Source: an uncultured Pseudokineococcus sp. (GTDB lineage: Bacteria; Actinomycetota; Actinomycetes; Actinomycetales; Quadrisphaeraceae). From it: a DNA stretch of 64,000 nucleotides. Under the pieces are notes generated by a model, which saw only the letters and a program-made list of their open reading frames with translations, made no database searches and was not told the DNA's origin. The stretch's first letter is position 1. Every line of letters begins with the position of its first letter. The stretch lies in contig NZ_CANMPM010000013.1 in assembly GCF_947499845.1 (NCBI RefSeq), positions 24,763 to 88,762 on the forward strand, read 5' to 3'. This document shows, piece after piece, positions 58,153 to 64,000 of this stretch. The position numbers were made by a program, and so were the translations under genes.

Positions 58153-60087
58153 GTGGAGACCGCCCTGCTGCTCGTCGTCGTGGCCGCCGTCGTGGGCGGC
58201 GTCGAGCTGCTGGTGCGGCGCACGGGCGGGTCCGCGCCGCTCGTGCTGGTGCTCGTCGGCGTCGTCGCCTCCTACCTGCCCTTCGTGCCGCCGGTCGTCC
58301 TGGACCCCGAGCTCGTCCTCGTCGGGCTGCTGCCGCCGCTGCTGTACGCCTCGGCGCTGCGCACCTCGCTCGTCGACGTGCGGTCGAACCTGCGGCCCAT
58401 CGCCCTGCTCTCGGTCGGGCTCGTGGCCGTGACGGCCCTCGTGGTGGGGCTCGTCGTCGCGGCGCTGCTGCCGGTGCCCCTCGCGGTGGGCATCGCCCTG
58501 GGCGCGGTGGTGGCGCCGCCCGACGCCGTGGCCGCGACGGCGGTGGCCCGCCGGGTCGGGCTGCCCCGCCGCGTCGTCACGGTGCTCGAGGGCGAGAGCC
58601 TCCTCAACGACGCCACCGCCCTCGTCCTCCTGCGCACGGCCCTGGTCGCCGTGGCCGGCGCGGTGAGCGCCGCGGAGGTCGGGGCCCGCTTCCTCCTGGC
58701 CGCGGGCGGCGGGGTGCTCGTCGGCGTCGTCGTCGCCGCGCTCGCGGGCCGGCTGCGGCGCCGGCTGGACGACGAGGTGCTCGACACCACCCTGTCCTTC
58801 GCCGCGCCGTTCGTCGCCTACCTGCCCGCCGAGGAGGTGGGCGCGTCCGGCGTGCTCGCCGTCGTCGTCACGGGCCTGCTGCTGGGGCACCGCTCCCCGG
58901 TCCAGCAGGCGGCGCGCTCGCGCATCGCCGAGCGCCTCAACTGGCGGACGGTCCAGTTCCTCCTCGAGGGCGGCGTCTTCCTGCTCATCGGGCTGCAGGC
59001 CTCCGACGTCGTGGGCGGCGCCCTGGCCGGCGACCTCGGCCTGGGCCGGACGCTGCTCGTCTGCGGCGCGGTGCTCGCCGTCGTCGTGCTCGTGCGCCTC
59101 GCCTACGTCGCCGTGGCTCTGCCGCTGGCCGGCCTGGTCGGGCGCCGCGCCGCGCGCGGGTCCGAGGCGGAGGGCGGGGCGGCCCCGGACGTGGGAGGGG
59201 ACGGCCGGGCGGACGGGCCGTCGTGGCGCGTCGTCGCGGTCATCGGGTGGGCGGGCATGCGCGGCGTCGTCACGCTCGCGGCCGCCGCCTCCCTCCCGGC
59301 GAGCACGCCGCAGCGCGAGGTGCTCGTGCTCGCCGCGCTCGTCGTCGTCGGCGGGACGCTGCTCCTGCAGGGGACGACGCTGCCGCCGCTCGTGCGCGCG
59401 CTCGCGCTGCCGGCGCCGGACCCCGGGGAGGACGCGCTCGTCCACGCCGCCGTCCTCGACCGGACCCGGCGGGCCGCCGAGCAGCGCCTCGAGCAGGTGC
59501 GGCGCGAGGAGGACCCGGACGACGTCGTCGACGGGCTGCGCGAGCGCCTGCGCCGGCGCGGCGACGTGGCGTGGGAGCGGCTCGGGCGCGGGGGCGACCA
59601 CCGCTCCCCGGGCCGGGCCTGGGCCCGCCTGCGCCTGGAGATGCTCGACGCCGAGCGCGCCGAGCTGCTCGCCGTGCGGGACGAGGGGCGCGCGCCGGAC
59701 GAGGTGCTGCGCCAGGTCCTCGCCGAGCTCGACGTCGAGGAGTCTCTCCTCGACGCGGCCGTCGCGCGGGACGACCGGGCCGGCGCCCTGCGGGCGCCCG
59801 TCGCCGGGTCCTGCCGGCACCTGCGCGACGCCCCGGCGCCCGCGGAGGACGTCGTCCCCGCCGGCGGGGAGGGGGGCGAGCTGGGCTGCGAGGGCTGCCT
59901 GGCGCTGGGCGAGCGGCGCTGGGAGCACCTGCGCCAGTGCCTGGCGTGCGGGTACGTCGGCTGCTGCGACTCCTCGCCGCACCAGCACGCGCAGGCGCAC
60001 GCCCGGCACGAGCACCACCCCGTCATCCGCAGCGCCGAGCCGGGCGAGGCCTGGCGCTGGTGCTACGTCGACCGCGAGCTGGGCTGA
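58153..60087 (+). CDS. Na+/H+ antiporter (CPA1) fused to a UBP-type zinc finger
   Basis: 644 residues. The N-terminal ~430 form a CPA1 sodium/proton exchanger with about twelve helices; the ion-binding region is APPDAVAATAVARR and EGESLLNDATALVL, and GWAGMRGVVTLAAA is the second signature. A charged cytoplasmic linker (about 440-545) leads to a C-terminal zf-UBP domain (about 555-640) with SCRHL, GCEGC, QCLACGYVGCCDSSPHQHAQAHARHEHHPV and WRWCYVD. In eukaryotes that finger binds ubiquitin C-termini; its bacterial ligand is unknown. GTG 58153 follows CACCAT (58141-58146) by 6 bp. Confidence 0.92.
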   Translation: METALLLVVVAAVVGGVELLVRRTGGSAPLVLVLVGVVASYLPFVPPVVLDPELVLVGLLPPLLYASALRTSLVDVRSNLRPIALLSVGLVAVTALVVGLVVAALLPVPLAVGIALGAVVAPPDAVAATAVARRVGLPRRVVTVLEGESLLNDATALVLLRTALVAVAGAVSAAEVGARFLLAAGGGVLVGVVVAALAGRLRRRLDDEVLDTTLSFAAPFVAYLPAEEVGASGVLAVVVTGLLLGHRSPVQQAARSRIAERLNWRTVQFLLEGGVFLLIGLQASDVVGGALAGDLGLGRTLLVCGAVLAVVVLVRLAYVAVALPLAGLVGRRAARGSEAEGGAAPDVGGDGRADGPSWRVVAVIGWAGMRGVVTLAAAASLPASTPQREVLVLAALVVVGGTLLLQGTTLPPLVRALALPAPDPGEDALVHAAVLDRTRRAAEQRLEQVRREEDPDDVVDGLRERLRRRGDVAWERLGRGGDHRSPGRAWARLRLEMLDAERAELLAVRDEGRAPDEVLRQVLAELDVEESLLDAAVARDDRAGALRAPVAGSCRHLRDAPAPAEDVVPAGGEGGELGCEGCLALGERRWEHLRQCLACGYVGCCDSSPHQHAQAHARHEHHPVIRSAEPGEAWRWCYVDRELG

Positions 60088-60109
60088 GGCCGCGGGGGCG
60101 GGCCGGACG

Positions 60110-60147
60110 CAGGGGGCCCCCCACCGCGAGCGGTGGTGGGCCCCCTG
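60110..60147. terminator. Hairpin terminator after the antiporter gene
   Basis: 18-bp inverted repeat with one mismatch, arms 60110-60127 and 60130-60147, 22 bp after the antiporter stop and about 50 bp from the end of the convergent ohr gene. Confidence 0.8.
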
Positions 60148-60195
60148 CTGCCCGGTCGTCGGGCGTCGCCTCCTCCGGGCGCTGGGCGGTTGCCG

Positions 60196-60633
60196 TCAGC
60201 CGGCCACCGCGACGAGCGTGACGGGCACGTTGCCGCGGATCGCCTTGGAGTACGGGCACAGCTCGTGCGTGCGCTCCACGACGCGCTGCGCCGTCGCCTG
60301 GTCGACGCCCGGGATGCGCACGGTCAGCTCGGCCGTGATGGCGTAGCTCTCGCCCTCGGGGCCGAAGCCGATGTCGGCGCGGACCTCGGCGGCCGAGGTG
60401 TCGACGTCCTGCTCCTTGCCGGCCAGGCCGAGCGCGCCGGTGAAGCAGGTCGCGTAGCCGGCCGCGAAGAGCTGCTCGGGGTTCGTGCCCGTGCCGGGCC
60501 CGCCGGTCTCCTTCGGGGCCGTCATGCTGACGTCGAGGACGCCGTCGCTGGAGACGGCGCGCCCGGCCTTGCGGCCGCCGCTCGAGGTGACGCTGGCGGT
60601 GTAGACGATCTTCGACGGGTTGTTCTCGCTCAT
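60196..60633 (-). CDS. ohr: Organic hydroperoxide resistance protein (Ohr)
   Basis: 145-residue OsmC/Ohr family thiol peroxidase reducing organic hydroperoxides. Both reactive Cys are present (GYATCFTGAL and THELCPYSKAIRGN) with the Ohr-specific NPEQLFAAGYATCF block, so it is Ohr rather than OsmC. No OhrR repressor gene is adjacent. ATG 60633. Confidence 0.93.
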   Translation of the reverse strand: MSENNPSKIVYTASVTSSGGRKAGRAVSSDGVLDVSMTAPKETGGPGTGTNPEQLFAAGYATCFTGALGLAGKEQDVDTSAAEVRADIGFGPEGESYAITAELTVRIPGVDQATAQRVVERTHELCPYSKAIRGNVPVTLVAVAG

Positions 60634-60732
60634 GCCCGGGCCAGCCGCGCGCGGACGCCCGTCATTCCCCGAGGGCGCGCCGCCCCTCCTCGGCCGAGGT
60701 CGGCGGCCCGGGTGGTGGTGGGGGCGGTGGGG

Positions 60733-61428
60733 TCAGAACAGGCGCGTCGTCGGGTCGTCGACGCCGCGCATGGCGTCGTAGTCGAGGACGACGCACCGGA
60801 TGCCCCGGTCGGCGGCGAGGACCCGCGCCTGCGGCTTGATCTCCTGGGCGGCGAAGACGCCCGTCACCGGGGCCAGGAGCGGGTCGCGGTTGAGCAGCTC
60901 GAGGTACCGGGTGAGCTGCTCGACGCCGTCGATGTCGCCGCGCCGCTTGATCTCGACGGCGACGGAGAGCCCGCCGGCGTCGCGGCAGAGGATGTCGACC
61001 GGGCCGATCGCCGTCGGGTACTCGCGGCGCACGAGGACGTGGCCGGTGCCCAGGTGCTCGATCTGCTCCGCCAGGAGGCGCTGGAGGTGGGCCTCCACGC
61101 CGTCCTTGACGAGGCCCGGGTCGAGGCCGAGGTCGACGGTGGTGTCGCTGAGCACCTCGTGCACCGCGACGACGAGGACGTCGTCGGTCTTGGCGCTGAC
61201 CACGCGCCACGTCTCGACGGCGCCCGCCTCCGCGGCCGGGCCCTCGGCGGGGGAGGTGGTGAGCGCGCAGGGCGGGCTCATCCAGTTGAGCGGCTTGTAG
61301 GAGCCGCCGTCGGAGTGCACGAGCACGCTGCCGTCGGCCTTGACCATGAGCAGGCGCGTCGCCAGGGGCAGGTGGGCGGTCAGGCGGCCCACGTAGTCCA
61401 CGGAGCACCGGGCGATGACGAGCCTCAC
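60733..61428 (-). CDS. nucS: Endonuclease NucS (mismatch-specific)
   Basis: 231-residue NucS/EndoMS. It replaces MutS-MutL mismatch repair in actinobacteria by cutting both strands at mismatches. The N-terminal DNA-binding half starts [16 protein letters not shown]; the RecB-like nuclease core is [41 protein letters not shown] with the catalytic Asp, Glu and Lys. The C-terminus (TTRLF) resembles the beta-clamp-binding tail. Start GTG 61428 follows a minus-strand -10 TAGGGT (61437-61442) by 8 bp. Confidence 0.95.
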   Translation of the reverse strand: MRLVIARCSVDYVGRLTAHLPLATRLLMVKADGSVLVHSDGGSYKPLNWMSPPCALTTSPAEGPAAEAGAVETWRVVSAKTDDVLVVAVHEVLSDTTVDLGLDPGLVKDGVEAHLQRLLAEQIEHLGTGHVLVRREYPTAIGPVDILCRDAGGLSVAVEIKRRGDIDGVEQLTRYLELLNRDPLLAPVTGVFAAQEIKPQARVLAADRGIRCVVLDYDAMRGVDDPTTRLF

Positions 61429-61534
61429 GGGCGGCGACCCTAGCCGCCGCGGGCCTCTGCTCCCGCCGCCGTCGCAGCGCCGCTGCCGGGCCGTCGTCGT
61501 GCCGCCTGCCCCCGGCCCCCGGCACGATGGGGCC

Positions 61535-61867
61535 GTGCCCCGCAGCAACCGCCCCCGCCGCGGGGGCCGCCCCCGTCCGACGTCCGGCGCCCCTCGCGGC
61601 GGCGCCGGCCCCGAGCGGCCGCTCGGCGGCGGCCTGCGCCGGGTGGAGGACCACCCCGACGGCGAGTGGGTCGTCCAGGTCGTCACGGGCGGGGGCGCCG
61701 AGCGCAGCTACCGCTGCCCCGGCTGCGACCAGCTCGTGCCCGGGTCGAGCCCCCACGTCGTCGCCTGGCCCGCCGACGGGCTCCTCGGCGCGGAGGCCGC
61801 GCTCGCCGACCGCCGCCACTGGCACCGCCCCTGCTGGGACCGCCGCGCGGTGCGCCGTCCCCGCTGA
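61535..61867 (+). CDS. Conserved actinobacterial protein with CxxC/HxxxC zinc motif, divergent from nucS
   Basis: 110 residues: basic disordered N-terminus (about 40 residues), then a domain with [21 protein letters not shown] and [10 protein letters not shown], whose two Cys, His and HxHxxC suggest a zinc site. Homologous proteins lie opposite nucS in many actinobacteria and are sometimes annotated ATP/GTP-binding protein without support. GTG 61535 follows CACGAT (61523-61528) by 6 bp. Function unknown; the shared promoter region with nucS hints at a DNA-related role. Confidence 0.8.
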   Translation: MPRSNRPRRGGRPRPTSGAPRGGAGPERPLGGGLRRVEDHPDGEWVVQVVTGGGAERSYRCPGCDQLVPGSSPHVVAWPADGLLGAEAALADRRHWHRPCWDRRAVRRPR

Positions 61868-61993
61868 GCCCCCGTTCCCGCTGAGCCACCCACCGCTGAG
61901 CCGCCGACCCGCTGAGCCCACCCACGGCTGGGCCGACGTCACCGCTGCGGGTCGGGGAGGCGGGCCGCAGGCGCGTCGCTCGCGCCCGCGGCC

Positions 61994-62488
61994 TCAGACC
62001 CGCGGTGCGGGCTCCACGAGCTCGACGAGCACGCCGCCGGCGTCGGCCGGGTGCACGAAGTTGACCCGGCTGCCCGCGGTGCCCCGCCGGGCCTCGTCGT
62101 AGAGCAGCCGGAGGCCGCGGGCGCGCAGCGCGGCGGCGGCGGCCTCGACGTCGCGCACCCGGTAGGCGAGCTGCTGCAGGCCGGGGCCGCGCCGGTCGAG
62201 GAAGCGGGCGATCGTCGAGGCGGGGGAGAGCGGGGCGAGCAGCTGGACGCGCGCGGCACCCGGCCCGCCGTCGCCCGCCACGAGCATGGCCTCGCGGATG
62301 CCCTGCTCGGCGTTCTCCTCCTCGTGCTCGAGGCGCAGGCCGAGGACGTCGCGGTGGAAGGCCACGGCGGCGTCGAGGTCGGCGACCGCGATCCCGACGT
62401 GGTCGACGCCGAGCAGCAGCGCGCGCCCCTGCTCGTCGAGGAGCCCTCCGAGGGCCCCCTCCCCGCTGTCCGGCGTGCCCGTGCTCAT
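61994..62488 (-). CDS. mce: Methylmalonyl-CoA epimerase
   Basis: 164-residue glyoxalase/VOC-fold enzyme interconverting (R)- and (S)-methylmalonyl-CoA in propionate metabolism. Metal ligands are visible in LGVDHVGIAVADLDAAVAFH, QLAYRVRDVEAA and VELVEP at the C-terminus; ARGLRLL and VNFVHPADAGGVLVELVE are typical. ATG 62488 follows a minus-strand -10 TAGGTT (62496-62501) by 7 bp. The mutase genes are not in this window. Confidence 0.92.
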   Translation of the reverse strand: MSTGTPDSGEGALGGLLDEQGRALLLGVDHVGIAVADLDAAVAFHRDVLGLRLEHEEENAEQGIREAMLVAGDGGPGAARVQLLAPLSPASTIARFLDRRGPGLQQLAYRVRDVEAAAAALRARGLRLLYDEARRGTAGSRVNFVHPADAGGVLVELVEPAPRV

Positions 62489-62587
62489 GCCCGGCAACCT
62501 AGGGCGAGCGGGAGGGCGCGACCCGGCGGGACGGCGGAGGTCACGGTCGTGTCACGAGCACGGCGCCCCGGCGTCTACCCTGGGGTG

Positions 62588-62899
62588 GTGCTGGTCGCCT
62601 TCTCCGTCGCGCCCTCCGGGTCCGGTGACTCCCTCGCGGAGGCGGTCGCCGACGCGGTGCGCGTCGTGCGCGAGAGCGGTCTGCCGCACCGCACCGACAG
62701 CATGTTCACCACCGTCGAGGGCGAGTGGGACGAGGTCATGGACGTCGTCCGCCGCGCCACCGAGGCGGTCGGGCGCCACGGGGACCGCGTGTCCCTCGTG
62801 CTCAAGGCCGACATCCGTCCCGGTCGCACGGGGGAGATGCAGGGCAAGGTCGACCGCCTCGAGGCGGCGCTCGCCCGCACGGACCCCGACCGCGGCTGA
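62588..62899 (+). CDS. Thiamine-binding (MTH1187/YkoF-like) protein
   Basis: 103-residue protein of the DUF77/MTH1187 family, small ferredoxin-like domains that bind thiamine or hydroxymethylpyrimidine. The pattern LVAFSVAPSGSGDSLAEAVADAVRVVRESGLPHRTDSMFTTVEGEWDEVMDVV is characteristic. GTG 62588 follows TACCCT (62576-62581) by 6 bp. No thiamine riboswitch or transporter is next to it. Confidence 0.87.
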   Translation: MLVAFSVAPSGSGDSLAEAVADAVRVVRESGLPHRTDSMFTTVEGEWDEVMDVVRRATEAVGRHGDRVSLVLKADIRPGRTGEMQGKVDRLEAALARTDPDRG

Positions 62900-63053
62900 G
62901 GCCGTCGGCCGCGGCGCGAGCCGCCCCGCCCGCCGGTCCTGACGCCGGTGCCCTGCCCCGGGCGGGCGCCCCGCACCCGGCCCCGACGCGCCCTCCGCCC
63001 CCAGACCCGCTCTCCCCGACCCACGCCGGGCGCCCGCCCGCCGAGGAGGCCCC

Positions 63054-63929
63054 GTGCCCGAGCCCGACGACGTCCGCCGCCACCCCGCCGTCCGGCGGAC
63101 GCGGCGCCGCACCGCCGCGGGGTGGGTCGGCATCGCCGTCCTCGCGCTCGCCGGGCTCGTGGCGCTCGGCCTCGGCACCGCGCAGCGCACCGTCTGGCTG
63201 CCCGACGACCAGGTGAGCGCCACGGCGAGCACCGGCGGCGGGGACACCCCGGCGCGGCTCGTCGTCACGGCGCCCGGCGTCCTCGAGACCCGGCCGGGGC
63301 CCGTGACCGTCACGGCGACGTCGTCGGACGGCGGGCCCGTCGTCCTCGTGCTCGGCCGGGAGACCGACGTCACCGCCTGGACGGCCGGGGTGCCCACGGC
63401 CGTCGTCGGGGGCCTGGAGGCGCCGACGACGCTCGCCGTCGACCCGCCCGCCGCCGCGGCCGAGGGTGCGCCGGCCGACGCGGCCTCCGTCGACCCGGCC
63501 GACGCCCCGGGGTGGGAGGCGGTCGCCGAGGGCGAGGGCTCGGCGACGCTCGAGGTCGAGCCGCCGGAGGGCCGCTGGCTCGTCCTCGCCGCGTCCGACG
63601 GCGCCGCCCCGGCGCCCGAGGAGCTGCGGCTCACGTGGCCGCAGGAGGTCGTCACCCCGCTGGCCGTGCCGCTGCTCGTCGGCGGCGGGGCGGCGCTGCT
63701 CGCCGCCGTCGTCCTCGCCCTCGTCCACGCGAGGACGACGGGCGGGCGCCACCGCCGGGCCGTCGCCGCGGCCACGGCGGACGCACCGGAGGCCGCGGGG
63801 CCGGGGGCGCCGGAGGGCTCGAGCCCGTGGGCGCCCGCCCCGCCGGAGGAGGGAGCCGGCGCTCCGGACCGGCCCGCCGAGGAAGCCGACCAGGACGAGC
63901 GAGCCGACCGCGACGAGGAGCACCGATGA
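63054..63929 (+). CDS. Membrane protein of unknown function
   Basis: 291 residues: basic N-terminus, membrane helix at about 22-44, an extracytoplasmic beta-rich Thr/Val/Pro region (about 45-200), a second helix at about 205-229 and a cytoplasmic acidic Pro/Glu-rich tail. No family recognised. GTG 63054 follows GAGGAGG. The stop codon is about 10 bp from the beginning of what may be a mobile element, so the natural 3' end could have been altered. Confidence 0.7.
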   Translation: MPEPDDVRRHPAVRRTRRRTAAGWVGIAVLALAGLVALGLGTAQRTVWLPDDQVSATASTGGGDTPARLVVTAPGVLETRPGPVTVTATSSDGGPVVLVLGRETDVTAWTAGVPTAVVGGLEAPTTLAVDPPAAAAEGAPADAASVDPADAPGWEAVAEGEGSATLEVEPPEGRWLVLAASDGAAPAPEELRLTWPQEVVTPLAVPLLVGGGAALLAAVVLALVHARTTGGRHRRAVAAATADAPEAAGPGAPEGSSPWAPAPPEEGAGAPDRPAEEADQDERADRDEEHR

Positions 63930-63939
63930 GTTGCCCTGT

Positions 63940-64000
63940 GTCAAGCCGCCGTGTGGTGGGGCTGGTTGAGGAGGCGTTGCAGGGCTCGGTGCTGGGTGGG
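63940..64000 (-). CDS. 3' end of a truncated gene at the window edge, possibly a transposase
   Basis: On the minus strand an open frame enters from the right edge and ends at TGA 63942-63940, reading PTQHRALQRLLNQPHHTAA at its C-terminus. Base composition falls compared with neighbours, and the sequence starts immediately after the preceding gene. An insertion-sequence transposase tail is my best guess, from composition and position only. Confidence 0.35.

Noticed and set aside
62500..62600. Thiamine riboswitch before the thiamine-binding protein gene
   Set aside because: The gene has a leaderless-type promoter directly before its start codon and no TPP-type conserved elements.

Overview
The window is very GC-rich, densely packed chromosomal DNA that uses many GTG starts. 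It looks like a core-genome segment of a high-GC actinomycete. The lineage markers are WhiB7 with its AT-hook, NucS, UvrD2 with an HRDC tail, DUF3039, DUF2550, an actinobacterial Rho with a long Arg/Asp/Gln-rich insert, FtsEX upstream of a coiled-coil M23 peptidase, MurA with Asp in place of the active-site Cys, and a tmRNA tag ending in ALAA. I cannot name the genus. There are no rRNA genes or recognisable tRNA genes; the one clear stable RNA is tmRNA (ssrA).

Layout, 1-16 kb: the 3' end of uvrD2; whiB7 with a long regulatory leader (promoter, translated upstream ORF, terminator-like hairpin); a small unknown gene; an AIM24-like gene; prfB; ftsE-ftsX-M23 peptidase-smpB; two oxidoreductases; ssrA, about 2.5 kb from its partner smpB; an FAD oxidoreductase; two membrane proteins, one with a GGDEF domain; and RNase Z.

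16-36 kb: a sulfotransferase; a small membrane protein; a formaldehyde dehydrogenase-like enzyme divergent from phosphoketolase; an Old Yellow Enzyme homologue; one IS110-family element beside a large nested palindrome; a ferritin-like protein; an ABC ATPase and permease; malic enzyme; YqgE; the DUF3039-helicase pair; and the hom-thrC-thrB operon.

36-52 kb: rho, rpmE, prfA, prmC, a TsaC-type synthase, a WecA-type transferase and the complete ATP synthase operon atpI-atpZ-atpB-E-F-H-A-G-D-C, followed by DUF2550. 52-64 kb: an M13 peptidase; a cobalamin adenosyltransferase; murA; a TetR/SMR efflux module with a clear operator; a Na+/H+ antiporter fused to a UBP-type zinc finger; Ohr; nucS and its divergent zinc-motif neighbour; methylmalonyl-CoA epimerase; a thiamine-binding protein; a membrane protein; and at the very edge the 3' end of what may be a transposase.

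The most unusual structure not explained by genes is a set of three intergenic arrays (near 15.9, 29.8 and 36.0 kb). They have unrelated sequences but the same 41-bp period, with a conserved core and a more variable part per unit. Other points worth following are the whiB7 leader with 27-bp palindromic tandem repeats, a candidate IS110 bridge RNA, a prmC that seems to start at CTG, and a recurring leaderless start pattern (a -10 hexamer 6-8 bp before the start codon).
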